Assembly (NCBI RefSeq): GCF_009755275.1
Contig: NZ_WQLA01000002.1
Span: 434,001 to 498,000, forward strand
Reading direction: 5' to 3'
From: Mucilaginibacter aquatilis
Lineage (GTDB): Bacteria; Bacteroidota; Bacteroidia; Sphingobacteriales; Sphingobacteriaceae
DNA length: 64,000 nucleotides
Positions 34,759-44,667 of this stretch are shown piece after piece. The position numbers and the translations under genes are program-made. Below the pieces are notes generated by a model, which had not been told where the DNA came from, did no database searches, and worked only from the letters and a program-made list of their open reading frames with translations. Numbering within the stretch: the stretch's first letter is position 1; the number at the start of each line of letters is the position of its first letter.

Positions 34759-35106
34759 ATGAAAGTATATGGCATAACCAACTGCAACACGGTTAAAAAA
34801 GCGTTAGACTGGCTTAAGCAAAACAACATTAGTTACGAGTTTCATGACTTTAAAAAGCTGGGCGTAAGTGAGGAGAAACTTAACGAATGGAATGAAAAAG
34901 CCGGGTACGAAAAGTTTTTAAACAAGCAGGGCCTTACCTGGAAAGGGCTTGATGCCGAAACCAAGGACGGTGTAAATGAAGCCGCCGATGCACTTCCTTT
35001 GCTTAAAGAAAAAACAAGCATGATAAAGCGGCCGGTTATTGAAGATAACGGTTTCCTGTTTTTTGGTTTCGACGAGAAGGCATACCAGCAACATTTTGGT
35101 AAATAA
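34759..35106 (+). CDS. Spx/MgsR/ArsC-family (YffB-like) thioredoxin-fold protein
   Basis: The 115-residue protein starts 'MKVYGITNCNTVKKALDWLKQNN', with the single N-terminal cysteine followed by NTVKKA as in the YffB group. It continues 'YEFHDFKKLG', 'WEN/GYEKFLNKQGLTWKGL'-type sequence and 'TSMIKRPVIEDNGFLFFGF'. The family has the arsenate reductase fold but YffB members lack proven arsenate activity. A glutathione or thiol-linked reductase role is the usual guess. It lies 13 bases after the TonB receptor gene. Confidence 0.88.
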   Translation: MKVYGITNCNTVKKALDWLKQNNISYEFHDFKKLGVSEEKLNEWNEKAGYEKFLNKQGLTWKGLDAETKDGVNEAADALPLLKEKTSMIKRPVIEDNGFLFFGFDEKAYQQHFGK

Positions 35107-35203
35107 GCAGTTTAATATTGAGTAACAATGCGCTTACCTCATGGGCAATAGCGTAAATAATATTATAATTGCTTTTTAATTACTACTACTGTTATTTCTG
35201 GAG

Positions 35204-37171
35204 ATGAAAAAATCTTTAATCACCTGCTTGTCGCTGGCAATGATGGCCTTCAATGGCTTTGCCCAGGCGCAGCAACAGCCGGCGGGCACGGCCCCGGTAA
35301 GTAAATATGATTACCATGATGCTTTTGGCCCCTTGCTGTACACCAAAAATGGCAGCGAATATAGGGCTGCTAGCGGCGAACCCGGACCACGTTACTGGCA
35401 AAACCGGGCCGATTACCAGTTAAACGCACGCTTAAATGACCAAACTAATGAAATTACGGCTTCTGAAGTTTTAACGTATACCAACAACAGCCCTCAAAAA
35501 CTGGGTTTTGTTTGGATGCAGTTAGATCAGAATCTTTTTAAACAAGATTCGCGCGGATCGGCCATCGTGCCCACATCTGGTAGCCGTAACGGCGGCCGCG
35601 GACAGGTGTTTGATGCCGGTTATAAAATCAAATCTGTAAAGGTTGGCGATGCTGACGTAAAGTATGCCATCAATGATACCCGCATGCAAATATTCCTTCC
35701 AAAGGAGGTTGCAGCCAATGGCGGACAAATTAAGGTTAAGATAGACTTTTCTTTCATTGAGCCCGATTATGGATCAGACCGCACAGGTATCTTACAAACA
35801 AAAAACGGTAAAATATTCACTATAGCTCAATGGTATCCACGTGTATGCGTATTTGATGATGTTATGGGCTGGAATACCGTGCCTTACACTGGCCCGGGTG
35901 AGTTTTACCTTGAGTATGGTGACTTTGACCTTGCTATAACTGCCCCTGCCAACCATATAGTTTTAGCTAGTGGCGAGTTGCAAAATCCGCAGGAAGTATA
36001 CACTGCCGAGCAGCAAAAGCGCTGGGCACAAGCTGCTCAAAGTGATAAAACAGTTATCATCCGTTCGGCCGGCGAAGTTACAAGCGCGGCATCTCGTCCG
36101 GCTGGTAAACAAGAGCTTACCTGGAAATTCAAAATAAAGAATGCACGTGATGCAGCATGGTCTTCATCTCCTTCTTTTATACTTGATGCAGCAAAAATCA
36201 ACCTGCCAAGTGGTAAAAAGTGTATGTCGGTTTCTGCTTATCCGGTTGAAAGTGATGGTAATGCTGCATGGGGCCGTTCAACAGAGTATACTAAAAAATC
36301 AATTGAATATTATTCTGCCAAGTGGTTTGAGTTCCCTTATCCTGTGGCTAGCACTGTTGCCGGTATAGTAGGTGGTATGGAGTATCCGGGCATTGTATTT
36401 TGCGGTTACCGGGCTAAAGGTGCCAGCTTATGGGGAGTAAATGATCATGAATTTGGTCACACCTGGTTCCCGATGATTGTTGGCTCTAACGAGCGTTTAT
36501 ACGGTTGGATGGACGAAGGCTTTAATACTTTCATAAACAGTCTTTCTACCGATGCTTTTAACAATGGCGAATATAAAGAACGTCCTATGGACATGCATCG
36601 TTATGGTGCTTTCTATACTCGTCCTGAGGTTGAAGCCATCATGAATACTCCTGCAGGTATCAAAGAGCGTAATAACGGTTTATTACTTTATTCAAAACCA
36701 GGTGCAGGCTTAACCATGTTGCGTGAGCAAATTTTAGGTCCCGAGCGTTTTGATTTTGCTTTCCGTACTTACATTGAACGTTGGGCGTTCAAACACCCAA
36801 CACCTGATGATTTTTTCCGTACCATGGAAAATGCAGCCGGTGAAAGCCTTCAATGGTTTTGGAGAGGCTGGTTTATGAATAACTGGCGCTTGGACGTAGC
36901 TGTAAGAGATGTAAAATACGTTGACAATAATCCGTCGAAAGGTGCACTTATTACACTTGATAACCTTGAAAAAATGGCTATGCCTGTAATTTTAGAGGTT
37001 AAATATAAAGGTGGTAAAAGTGAGCGCATCAAGCTTCCTGTAGAGATTTGGGAACGTAACGTTAGCTGGACATTCAGACATCCGTCCACCGCCGAAATTG
37101 AATCGGTAACTTATGATCCTGATAAGGTACTACCGGACTACAACGAGGCCAACAACGTTTGGAAACAGTAA
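35204..37171 (+). CDS. secreted M1-family zinc metallopeptidase
   Basis: The 655-residue protein has a signal peptide (ends 'GFAQAQ'). The M1 catalytic motif is complete: 'HEFGHTW' with the third zinc ligand in 'WMDEGFNTF', exactly 18 residues on, and '[11 protein letters not shown]' is the exopeptidase-like GGMEYP motif. It would remove N-terminal residues from peptides in the periplasm or outside the cell. Length is normal for Bacteroidota M1 enzymes without the C-terminal ERAP1-like domain. It ends in a strong terminator. Confidence 0.95.
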   Translation: MKKSLITCLSLAMMAFNGFAQAQQQPAGTAPVSKYDYHDAFGPLLYTKNGSEYRAASGEPGPRYWQNRADYQLNARLNDQTNEITASEVLTYTNNSPQKLGFVWMQLDQNLFKQDSRGSAIVPTSGSRNGGRGQVFDAGYKIKSVKVGDADVKYAINDTRMQIFLPKEVAANGGQIKVKIDFSFIEPDYGSDRTGILQTKNGKIFTIAQWYPRVCVFDDVMGWNTVPYTGPGEFYLEYGDFDLAITAPANHIVLASGELQNPQEVYTAEQQKRWAQAAQSDKTVIIRSAGEVTSAASRPAGKQELTWKFKIKNARDAAWSSSPSFILDAAKINLPSGKKCMSVSAYPVESDGNAAWGRSTEYTKKSIEYYSAKWFEFPYPVASTVAGIVGGMEYPGIVFCGYRAKGASLWGVNDHEFGHTWFPMIVGSNERLYGWMDEGFNTFINSLSTDAFNNGEYKERPMDMHRYGAFYTRPEVEAIMNTPAGIKERNNGLLLYSKPGAGLTMLREQILGPERFDFAFRTYIERWAFKHPTPDDFFRTMENAAGESLQWFWRGWFMNNWRLDVAVRDVKYVDNNPSKGALITLDNLEKMAMPVILEVKYKGGKSERIKLPVEIWERNVSWTFRHPSTAEIESVTYDPDKVLPDYNEANNVWKQ

Positions 37172-37180
37172 AAAATTGTT

Positions 37181-37212
37181 AAAAAACCCGGCACATTTGG
37201 CCGGGTTTTTTT
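37181..37212 (+). terminator. strong terminator after the M1 peptidase
   Basis: AAAAAACCCGGC pairs with GCCGGGTTTTTT around a 7-base loop and continues in a T-tract. Confidence 0.95.
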
Positions 37213-37268
37213 ATTGAATGGCGTTTGCGAATACTGTAATTATATATTACTTTAAAACCCAAAATTAC

Positions 37269-38285
37269 ATGTACACACTACCTCGTAATTATGCTATAGA
37301 TGCTTTCCGTTTGATAGGTGCATTTTCAGTAGTTATGATCCATACGATAGGAGCTGGAACCATGACAGGTCGCATAATCTTGCAAACAATGCACTGGGCT
37401 GTGGCCTTTTTCTTTATGGCGAGTGGATACTTTTTTTTCTTACAGTACTCAAAAGCCGGGGTGGGTATATTTTCCAAGACACTCATTAATCTTATCGGGA
37501 TATTTATAGTTGTAAATGTAGTTTTCGCTGTGTTCCATCTCGCTAGAGGCACATTGCGTTCGTCATTTTCTGTCTACACATTCATAAGCTACGGGGCAAA
37601 CTTTCACTTATGGTTTTTGAATTCGCTTATAGGTACATATATAGCGTGGTGGATACTATTCAAGTTTGGATTGCAAAAATTATTAATTCCTTTGGCGATT
37701 TTAATGTATGGCTACAATTTGGTTACAGAGGCATATCCGCTATTTTTAAAACTTAAATTCACCTTATTTGCTAGTAACGCGGTCGGCTTTCCTTTGATGA
37801 CTATAGGTTATTATTTAGCCAAAAAACAGACAAAGTTAAAATTATCGACCGCCTTAGGTGTAGGCATTGCAATTGCCGGTTACCTACTTCAGTTTGTGGA
37901 AATATGTATGTTAAATTATTATCATCATGTTCAAGTGTTAGGTTATCATCTTGGGATTAGTACGCGTTTATGTGCTATGGGGATATTAATTTATACAGTA
38001 ACTTCTACGGGTTTGCCTAGTAAACTATCAGATTATGGACGTAAATACTCATTACCTATTTATTTATATCATCCCATGGTGATATCTGTTTTTTATAATA
38101 TAATTAAGCCGTATATGAATGTAAAGTCGGTTTTCTTTCAAATACTGTATCCAATAGCATCGATTGTTATTAGCTTTATTTTGATGAATGCCATCGAGAA
38201 ATGGTTTAAGCGGTTGTTTAAAACCATTAATGGTTCAATAGGTCTGCAGGAATTGTTTACAGCCAAAAAGCAACCAATTAATTAG
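37269..38285 (+). CDS. acyltransferase 3 family membrane protein
   Basis: The ATG at 37269 gives 338 residues starting 'YTLPRNYAIDAFRLIGAFSVVMIHTIGAG', the classic opening of acyltransferase 3 proteins with its arginine and histidine. About ten membrane segments follow. An ATG 51 bases upstream is in frame but lies nearly on the preceding terminator. The family O-acetylates sugars of surface polysaccharides or makes other acyl modifications. The gene looks richer in A+T than its neighbours and stands alone after a strong terminator, so recent acquisition is possible. Confidence 0.88.
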   Translation: MYTLPRNYAIDAFRLIGAFSVVMIHTIGAGTMTGRIILQTMHWAVAFFFMASGYFFFLQYSKAGVGIFSKTLINLIGIFIVVNVVFAVFHLARGTLRSSFSVYTFISYGANFHLWFLNSLIGTYIAWWILFKFGLQKLLIPLAILMYGYNLVTEAYPLFLKLKFTLFASNAVGFPLMTIGYYLAKKQTKLKLSTALGVGIAIAGYLLQFVEICMLNYYHHVQVLGYHLGISTRLCAMGILIYTVTSTGLPSKLSDYGRKYSLPIYLYHPMVISVFYNIIKPYMNVKSVFFQILYPIASIVISFILMNAIEKWFKRLFKTINGSIGLQELFTAKKQPIN

Positions 38286-38403
38286 CTCTTGCATTCTTTT
38301 CGGCGTGCGGTATTTTCACAAGTATTTTTTATTAAATAACTTTAACACTTTAATCTAAACCATGCCTTTAATTGGCGGTTTAATCACATATACACCTTCA
38401 ATT

Positions 38404-39108
38404 ATGAGATCAGGATTCATTATAGTTTTTTTACTGACGCTGTTTACCGTAACGGTAAAAGGCCAGCAAAACGTTGTAAGAGGACAAGTTACCGATGCAA
38501 CCAATGCTAAGCTGCCTAGCGTACTGGTAAAAAACATTACCAATAATCAGGTTACGTTAACTACTGATAGCGGCAACTTCGAAATAAGAGGCTTGGTGGG
38601 TAATACATTAATTATATCATCACCAGGCTACGTATCAGATACGTTGTTTGTTGCTGACATGAAATTCAAAAACGTAAAGATGACTCCGCTGGGTATCACC
38701 TTGGGGGCAGTAAATGTACGTGGTCAGCGTTTTGATCCTCGTGTAGAGTACGCACAGGTTTATCAAAAGAGCAAGGTTCATGTTTTATCGCCCACCACAT
38801 GGTTTGGTAAGGAAGCTAAAGATGCCCGCCGTTTAAAAAAATACTTTGAAAAAGAAGTTGAAGAACGCCATGTTGACTCGGTATTCACCAAGGTTTACGT
38901 AGGTAGCCTGGTTCCGCTTAAGGGTGTTGAGCTTGATAATTTTATGAGTCTTTACAGGCCTACATATGAGTTCGTGCGTAGCAATGGTGGTGCATCAATG
39001 GCTGCTTACATAAACGATTCTTATAAAAAATATCAGGCGCTTCCGCCTGAAAAGCGCGTGGTACCAAAACTTACTTCTGAAGTTCAGCCGCAGCAAAGTA
39101 AGCCATAG
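38404..39108 (+). CDS. secreted protein with carboxypeptidase-regulatory-like domain
   Basis: The ATG at 38404 gives 234 residues with a signal peptide (MRSGFIIVFLLTLFTVTVKGQ). An earlier in-frame ATG at 38362 would place 14 residues before it. After the signal comes a carboxypeptidase-regulatory-like beta sandwich (about 24-100, 'VRGQVTDATNAKLPSVLVKN', 'GNFEIRGLVGNTLIISSPGY'). The remaining 130 residues are helical and polar with no known domain. Such proteins are common in this phylum and usually have no known role. cdaA follows on the same strand. Confidence 0.82.
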   Translation: MRSGFIIVFLLTLFTVTVKGQQNVVRGQVTDATNAKLPSVLVKNITNNQVTLTTDSGNFEIRGLVGNTLIISSPGYVSDTLFVADMKFKNVKMTPLGITLGAVNVRGQRFDPRVEYAQVYQKSKVHVLSPTTWFGKEAKDARRLKKYFEKEVEERHVDSVFTKVYVGSLVPLKGVELDNFMSLYRPTYEFVRSNGGASMAAYINDSYKKYQALPPEKRVVPKLTSEVQPQQSKP

Positions 39109-39172
39109 TTAATAATTTACAATCTTTTAACGGCCGTTTTGAAATACGACCGCTAAACCGTTATTTTTATAC

Positions 39173-39961
39173 ATGCAATCAGTATTAAAACTGTTTGATT
39201 TCAATCTTTTTAGTGCCTTAGATGTGTTGCTGGTTGCATTCCTGCTTTACCAGCTTTATAATCTTATAAGAGGAACTATTGCCGCCAATATATTCATTGG
39301 TTTAGCCCTTATATGCCTGCTTTATTTTGTAGTTAAGGCTTTAGATATGAAGTTGCTCACTACCATACTGGGCAATTTTATGAACGTGGGTATTATTGCA
39401 GTAATTGTGGTGTTTCAGCAGGAAATACGGCGGTTCTTGGTATTGGTTGGGCGCAATGCCTCCCTGCAAAGAAACCGAGCCTGGTGGCGATATTTTTTAG
39501 GCAAGAACGAGGCTGAAAAGGATAACTATAAACGTATAAAACCAATTATTGATGCTTGTAAAAGCATGAAACAAACCCATACCGGTGCGTTAATTGTTTT
39601 TGTGAAAGATTATGATGAGCAAATTTACCAAACCAGTTGTGAGGTTGTTGATGCTAAAATTTCAAAGCGCCTGATTGAGGCTATCTTTCAAAAAAATGGC
39701 CCCTTGCATGATGGTGCCGTTATCATATCAGGAAACAAAATTAAGTCTGCCAGCTGCATATTACCGTTAACCGACAACAGTGATTTACCTGCTCAATTTG
39801 GATTGCGTCACCGCGCAGGCATAGGCGTGACCGAAGCTAACGATGCAACTGCCCTTATAGTATCTGAGGAAACAGGGGAGATATCTTACGCCAAGCATGG
39901 GCGGGTAAAGATGAACATTAGCTTTGCCGAGTTAGAAAAGCTGTTAAATAAGGACTTTTAA
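39173..39961 (+). CDS. cdaA: diadenylate cyclase (c-di-AMP synthase) CdaA
   Basis: CdaA makes cyclic di-AMP from two ATP. The 262-residue protein has three N-terminal membrane segments (to about residue 80) followed by the DAC domain with 'GALIVFVKD', 'GPLHDGAVIISGNKIKSASCILPL' (DGA motif) and 'GLRHRAGIGVTEANDA' (RHR motif). c-di-AMP controls potassium and osmolyte transport and cell-wall balance. The stop codon abuts that of the converging gene with no base between them. Confidence 0.96.
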   Translation: MQSVLKLFDFNLFSALDVLLVAFLLYQLYNLIRGTIAANIFIGLALICLLYFVVKALDMKLLTTILGNFMNVGIIAVIVVFQQEIRRFLVLVGRNASLQRNRAWWRYFLGKNEAEKDNYKRIKPIIDACKSMKQTHTGALIVFVKDYDEQIYQTSCEVVDAKISKRLIEAIFQKNGPLHDGAVIISGNKIKSASCILPLTDNSDLPAQFGLRHRAGIGVTEANDATALIVSEETGEISYAKHGRVKMNISFAELEKLLNKDF

Positions 39962-40372
39962 TTAATTGATACCTGATTTATCAGTGTTGTAAGTGCCCTG
40001 TATTTGGCCTTCCGGCAAAACCTGCTTAATTTTCACTCGCTTAACAAGTATAGTATAATTGGTGCTTTTATCACCTGCCCGTGCTACGGGCATATGGTCT
40101 TGTTCTTCATTTCTTTTTACTGCAGTTGGCATGTTGCTGTAGTAAATATCTTTAGAGGCTGTCCGGGCTGCTGCTAAAGAATCATTATGCAATTTCTTGC
40201 GCCATACTTCATCGGCGGTTTTTAAGCCGTTTACCAAAGCTTTCGTGCTAAACTCGATGTTTGGTGATGAGTTGCTCTGATAGGGCCTTGTAGCAGTAGT
40301 ATCGGCCGTTTGTGCTTGAGTATATGTAGTAGCTGTGGCAACTAATGCGATACATAGAAACAACTTTTTCAT
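39962..40372 (-). CDS. small secreted protein of unknown function
   Basis: The 136-residue protein has a signal peptide (MKKLFLCIALVATATTYTQAQ). The mature part is polar, rich in T, K and A, with no recognised domain ('NIEFSTKALVNGLKTADEVWRKKLHND' is a likely helix). It converges on cdaA with zero spacing between stop codons, so antisense overlap of transcripts is likely. Confidence 0.65.
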   Translation of the reverse strand: MKKLFLCIALVATATTYTQAQTADTTATRPYQSNSSPNIEFSTKALVNGLKTADEVWRKKLHNDSLAAARTASKDIYYSNMPTAVKRNEEQDHMPVARAGDKSTNYTILVKRVKIKQVLPEGQIQGTYNTDKSGIN

Positions 40373-40455
40373 AGTGTTAGAGTTAGGTTAAAGCAATATA
40401 GGTGATGATAGTGTGTATTCCTAACCATTTAACATTTTAACAATTGCATATAAAT

Positions 40456-40490
40456 AAAACGGCTGCCTGTTTTGATCAGGCAGCCGTTTT
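40456..40490 (-). terminator. strong terminator after the 40512 gene
   Basis: AAAACGGCTGCCTG pairs perfectly with CAGGCAGCCGTTTT (14 bp) around a 7-base loop. On the minus strand it is followed by ATTTAT. Confidence 0.88.
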
Positions 40491-40511
40491 TATGTTAACA
40501 AAAAGCTGATA

Positions 40512-41060
40512 TTATAAATCGCTTGCAGCTTGGTTCGCATCGCTTTTTACTCGGCGTTTTATAAACTTATCTATTATTACATCAGAATATATCATAGCTG
40601 ATAAAGATTCTCTCTCATAAGTTAAATATACGTCTGCAAATGAACCTCTCCACAAGTAGGTATCCTTTGTTTCGTCGCTTTGATTATAATCGCTTCCGTA
40701 AGCTGTAGTAAGCACTTCTTTTATCTTATTGCCATCTTCCTGTTCAAAAATTAAGTAAATAGCTGCGATCTTATCAAGATAGCTTTTTATCTGTATACGC
40801 TTAAGTTGAACGTTATTGCCAAAGTTTAAAGCCTCAGGATTGTTATAAGAATACATATAACGCCCTTGATCATCTGCTTTTTCAGATTGTTTAATAAGAT
40901 ATTTGCTGTTTAACGTACTTATCTCACTCCCTAATTTAATTGATTTATAACTTCTCTTGTAATCAAGATATTTTATACTACCTATAGGAGGAGTTGCCGC
41001 ACTTTGTGCTTTTATCAATAGCGGGCAAATAAACATGAATATTAAAATCCAGTTTTTCAT
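40512..41060 (-). CDS. secreted protein of unknown function
   Basis: The 182-residue protein has a signal peptide (MKNWILIFMFICPLLIKAQ). The mature part includes 'IKLGSEISTLNSKYLIKQ', 'RIQIKSYLDKIAAIYLIFEQEDGNKIKEVLTTAYG' and 'TYLWRGSFADVYLTYERES', a pattern seen in small Bacteroidota proteins that resemble bacterial membrane-fluctuating or outer-membrane assembly-type beta folds. I do not assign a family. It is A+T-rich and lies next to another secreted unknown (41088-41639), both on the minus strand. Confidence 0.65.
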   Translation of the reverse strand: MKNWILIFMFICPLLIKAQSAATPPIGSIKYLDYKRSYKSIKLGSEISTLNSKYLIKQSEKADDQGRYMYSYNNPEALNFGNNVQLKRIQIKSYLDKIAAIYLIFEQEDGNKIKEVLTTAYGSDYNQSDETKDTYLWRGSFADVYLTYERESLSAMIYSDVIIDKFIKRRVKSDANQAASDL

Positions 41061-41087
41061 GACGTGATAAGGTGTTTAACGAATTAA

Positions 41088-41639
41088 TTATTTGCTTGCA
41101 ATCAGTTCAAAAGTTTTTCTGACTTTTTCGCCCATCTTAGGTTTTACATCGTAATCCTGGTCTCCATTGGTAGTGCTGATACGAACAAATTCAATTGGAC
41201 TAGTTTGAAGCTTTTGCAAATCTTCTTTAGTGATTGCATATGGAGTTAATGTTTTGGTGCCTTCTCCTACGCTACCATAAGTTTTTGTATTCGATCCCAT
41301 CATTTCAGTAAGATTATTTTTTGCTGCAGTCAAATTGATGAGACTTTTATCGCTAAGCTTCAAAATTGTTTTATCTCCCGAAAGTATAGAATAAAGCTTA
41401 TTGTCGGTTTTGGGCTTGGTAATACAAATCCATACAAAGCAAACAGAGTGATCCTTCACCGGTTGAATAGTAACTAACTCATTAGCTCCAACTAATGTAA
41501 GCTTTGCGTATAAAGCCTCTTCTGAGGTTTTCCAAGTAGTATCACCTGAAATTTTATCAACCTCTGGTTTAAGTAATTTTTGGGCAGATGCCGTGTATGC
41601 CGTTAGGGCAATCGCAATTGTGAGTAAGGTTTTTTTCAT
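41088..41639 (-). CDS. secreted protein of unknown function
   Basis: The ATG at 41639 gives 183 residues with a signal peptide (MKKTLLTIAIALTAYTASAQ). An in-frame ATG nine codons upstream would add a charged lead and is less likely. The mature protein has no recognised domain; 'DHSVCFVWICITKP' is an odd hydrophobic stretch with two cysteines. It lies 27 bases before the 40512 gene and could be co-transcribed with it. Confidence 0.65.
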   Translation of the reverse strand: MKKTLLTIAIALTAYTASAQKLLKPEVDKISGDTTWKTSEEALYAKLTLVGANELVTIQPVKDHSVCFVWICITKPKTDNKLYSILSGDKTILKLSDKSLINLTAAKNNLTEMMGSNTKTYGSVGEGTKTLTPYAITKEDLQKLQTSPIEFVRISTTNGDQDYDVKPKMGEKVRKTFELIASK

Positions 41640-41713
41640 GTCGTTTTTTATTGCCCTAATATACAAACTTTATTGTTGTGCTAATATAGTTAGTAAAATT
41701 ATTTTGTAACAAA

Positions 41714-41742
41714 AAAGGCCTGAAGGAAATCTTCAAGCCTTT
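41714..41742 (-). terminator. terminator of the sdhCAB operon
   Basis: On the minus strand AAAGGC, one mismatch and TGAAG pair with their complements around a 5-base loop, and the stem is followed by a run of T. It lies 19 bases after the sdhB stop. Confidence 0.8.
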
Positions 41743-41760
41743 AAATTATAGGTGTTAGCT

Positions 41761-42555
41761 TTATCCGCCGTGATTAACTTCACCAATTTCTTCTTCGCGG
41801 AATAATTTGGCGCTGAAGAAATCAAAGTTCATGCGGGCAATGTTGGTAAGCGTGATCTCTTTAGGGCATTCGGCCTCACAAGCGCCGGTATTAGTACAGC
41901 TACCAAAACCTTCAGCATCCATTTGTGATACCATGCTTTGAACCCTGCGGTAACGTTCAGGCTGTCCTTGAGGAAGCATACCCAACTGTGAAATTTTTGC
42001 AGAGGTGAATAACATAGCTGAACCGTTTTTACAAGCTGCAACACAAGCGCCACAACCAATACAGGTAGCTGAGTTAAAGGCCTCGTCGGCAATAACCTTC
42101 GGAATTGGAATTTCGTTGGCATCGGGCACACCACCAGTGTTGACTGATATGTAACCGCCGGCCTGCTGTATACGGTCAAATGCTGAGCGGTCAACCGCTA
42201 AGTCTTTAATAACCGGAAAAGCAGCTGCGCGCCAAGGTTCAATGGTAATGGTTTCGCCGTCTTTGAAGCTACGCATATGCAACTGGCAGGTTGTAATTGC
42301 ACGTTTTGGACCATGCGGACGACCATTGATGTACAGTGAACACATACCGCAAATACCCTCACGGCAGTCGTGGTCAAAGTTTATGGGCTCTTGCTTGGCA
42401 TGAATAAGGCTCTCATTCACAACATCCAGCATCTCCAGGAAAGACATATCAGGAGATATGTTTTCCGCCTTATAAGTCTCAAACTTTCCGGCAGTTTGAG
42501 AATTTTTCTGACGCCAAACTTTCAGCGTCAGATTCATATTTCCGTTTGCACTCAT
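41761..42555 (-). CDS. sdhB: succinate dehydrogenase/fumarate reductase iron-sulfur subunit
   Basis: The ATG at 42555 gives 264 residues; an ATG ten codons upstream lies in the repeat spacer and is less likely. The [2Fe-2S] cluster motif is '[16 protein letters not shown]' with a later cysteine in 'AITTC', the [4Fe-4S] motif is '[11 protein letters not shown]', and '[12 protein letters not shown]' with the preceding cysteines holds the [3Fe-4S] cluster. The subunit passes electrons between the FAD of SdhA and the haem/quinone subunit SdhC. It is the last gene of the operon. Confidence 0.96.
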   Translation of the reverse strand: MSANGNMNLTLKVWRQKNSQTAGKFETYKAENISPDMSFLEMLDVVNESLIHAKQEPINFDHDCREGICGMCSLYINGRPHGPKRAITTCQLHMRSFKDGETITIEPWRAAAFPVIKDLAVDRSAFDRIQQAGGYISVNTGGVPDANEIPIPKVIADEAFNSATCIGCGACVAACKNGSAMLFTSAKISQLGMLPQGQPERYRRVQSMVSQMDAEGFGSCTNTGACEAECPKEITLTNIARMNFDFFSAKLFREEEIGEVNHGG

Positions 42556-42570
42556 GTTTCTATTCAGATT

Positions 42571-42646
42571 AGAGTCAAGAATCAAGAGTACAGAGTCAAG
42601 AGAAGAAAAGTCTTTATTCCTGATTCTGTAATCTGTACTCTCTCTT
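42571..42646. repeat. word-repeat palindromic spacer between sdhA and sdhB
   Basis: The words GAGTCAAGA, ATCAAGAG and TACAGAG repeat in tandem (42571-42604), and the complement follows (about 42619-42646). AGAGTACAGA (42585-42594) and TCTGTACTCT (42632-42641) pair perfectly. The 13-mer ATCAAGAGTACAG recurs inverted at 23291-23303 before truB. Confidence 0.8.
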
Positions 42647-44579
42647 ATTTATAACTTCTTTGTGTTAACTTAACGTTTTCGTATACCAAATCTTCTTTGT
42701 GAAGAACTTCGGGCTGGTTTTCACCTGTGTACTGCCATGCAGCAACGTAAGCAAATTCATCATCATGACGAAGTGCTTCACCTTCTTCGGTTTGTGATTC
42801 AACCCTGAAGTGGCCACCACATGATTCGCGACGAGCCAAGGCATCTTCAACCATCAACGCACCCAGTTCAATAAAGTCGGCTACACGGCCCGCACGCTCA
42901 AGTGAAGCATTGATTTCTTCATTCTCACCAACAACAATGGCGTTTACCCAGAAATCGTCTTTCAATGCTTGTATTAAGCCACGTGCTTTAATTAAACCTT
43001 CTTCGCTACGTGCCATGCCGCAGTACTCCCACATAATGTGTCCAAGCTCGCGGTGATATTCAATAACGGTTTTGTTGCCTTTAAGTGATAACAACTTGGC
43101 AATGCGCTCCTCAACATCCTTTTTGGTTTGAGCAAATGCCGGGTGAGCGGCATCAACAGCTTTTGGTCCGATGGTTGCCAGGTAATCACCTAGTGTGTAT
43201 GGTATTACAAAGTAACCGTCAGCCAGTCCTTGCATTAGTGCTGATGCACCAAGGCGGTTAGCACCGTGATCAGAGAAGTTGGCCTCACCTAAGCAGTACA
43301 AACCAGGTATGTTGGTGCTCAGGTTATAATCAACCCAAAGGCCACCCATGGTATAGTGTACTGCCGGATATATACGCATTGGCTGTTTGTACGGATTCTC
43401 ATCGGTAATTTGTAAGTACATGTCAAACAAGTTACCGTATTTAGCACGTACAGCATCTTCGCCTAAACGTTTAATTGCGTCAGCAAAATCAAGATATACC
43501 GCTAAGCCCGATGAACCTACACCTTTGCCTTCATCAGCCATTTCTTTAGCGTTACGAGAGGCTACGTCACGTGGTACAAGGTTACCAAATGATGGATATT
43601 TACGCTCCAGGAAATAGTCGCGGTCTTCTTCTTTAATTTGGTCTATTTTAATTTCTCCCTTACGCAGGCGTTGTGCAGTTTCGGCCGTTTTAGGTGCCCA
43701 AACGCGTCCGTCGTTACGTAACGACTCAGACATTAACGTAAGCTTGCTCTGATGATCACCTGATACAGGTATACAGGTAGGGTGAATTTGAGTATAGCAA
43801 GGGTTTGCAAAGTAAGCACCGCGTTTGTGCGCACGCCATGCTGCAGTTACGTTTGAACCAATTGCATTAGTTGAAAGATAGAATACGTTACTGTAACCAC
43901 CGGTACAAAGTAGTACCGCATGTGCCGAGTGCGTTTCAATTGCACCGGTTTTAAGATTACGGGTAACAATACCTTTAGCTTGTCCGTCGGCCACAACCAC
44001 GTCAAGCATTTCGGTACGGGTATACATTTTTACTTTACCTTCATGTATCTGACGGTTAAGGGCAGAATAGGCGCCCAAAAGTAATTGTTGTCCGGTTTGA
44101 CCGCGGGCGTAGAACGTACGTGATACCTGTGCACCACCAAATGAGCGGTTGTCTAACAAGCCACCATATTCGCGGGCAAAAGGCACACCTTGTGCAACGC
44201 ACTGGTCTATAATATTTACTGATACCTCAGCTAAACGGTAAACGTTAGCTTCGCGGGCACGGTAGTCACCACCTTTAATGGTGTCGTAAAACAAGCGGTA
44301 AATGCTATCACCATCATTACGATAGTTTTTAGCGGCGTTTATACCACCTTGTGCAGCAATTGAGTGTGCACGACGTGGGCTATCCTGAAAACAGAATGCG
44401 GTTACATTATAACCAAGCTCGGCTAATGATGCCGCTGCTGATGCACCTGCTAAACCGGTACCAACTACAATAACGTTGTATTTACGTTTATTGGCAGGGT
44501 TTACAAGCTTTAAATTGAATTTATGTTTGCTCCACTTTTCGGCCAACGGACCTTGTGGAATTTTAGAATCTAAACTCAT
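42645..44579 (-). CDS. sdhA: succinate dehydrogenase/fumarate reductase flavoprotein subunit
   Basis: The 644-residue subunit binds FAD and oxidises succinate to fumarate in the TCA cycle. It opens with the nucleotide motif '[23 protein letters not shown]', has the FAD-linking histidine region '[18 protein letters not shown]', and the catalytic '[11 protein letters not shown]' and '[27 protein letters not shown]'. Length and type match class B (Bacillus-like) enzymes with a single haem subunit. The spacers on both sides of this gene contain word-repeat palindromes. Confidence 0.97.
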   Translation of the reverse strand: MSLDSKIPQGPLAEKWSKHKFNLKLVNPANKRKYNVIVVGTGLAGASAAASLAELGYNVTAFCFQDSPRRAHSIAAQGGINAAKNYRNDGDSIYRLFYDTIKGGDYRAREANVYRLAEVSVNIIDQCVAQGVPFAREYGGLLDNRSFGGAQVSRTFYARGQTGQQLLLGAYSALNRQIHEGKVKMYTRTEMLDVVVADGQAKGIVTRNLKTGAIETHSAHAVLLCTGGYSNVFYLSTNAIGSNVTAAWRAHKRGAYFANPCYTQIHPTCIPVSGDHQSKLTLMSESLRNDGRVWAPKTAETAQRLRKGEIKIDQIKEEDRDYFLERKYPSFGNLVPRDVASRNAKEMADEGKGVGSSGLAVYLDFADAIKRLGEDAVRAKYGNLFDMYLQITDENPYKQPMRIYPAVHYTMGGLWVDYNLSTNIPGLYCLGEANFSDHGANRLGASALMQGLADGYFVIPYTLGDYLATIGPKAVDAAHPAFAQTKKDVEERIAKLLSLKGNKTVIEYHRELGHIMWEYCGMARSEEGLIKARGLIQALKDDFWVNAIVVGENEEINASLERAGRVADFIELGALMVEDALARRESCGGHFRVESQTEEGEALRHDDEFAYVAAWQYTGENQPEVLHKEDLVYENVKLTQRSYK

Positions 44580-44595
44580 CTTTTCCTATTTTTTA

Positions 44596-44667
44596 GTGAG
44601 TGGTGAGTTGTTGATTAGCGTGGATTTTTGTTACTACCTGGCCAGTCAACTACTTAACCAATCAACC
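44596..44667. repeat. word-repeat palindromic spacer between sdhC and sdhA
   Basis: GTGAGTG, GTGAGTTG and TTGATTAG (44596-44618) face the complementary set CCAGTCAAC, TACTTAACC and AATCAACC (44642-44667). The same words make up the araD-araA spacer (7379-7499). The right arm ends exactly at the sdhC stop codon. Confidence 0.75.

Noticed and set aside
34759..35106. Arsenate reductase of an ars operon
   Set aside because: The protein fits the YffB/Spx group and there are no other arsenic-resistance genes nearby.
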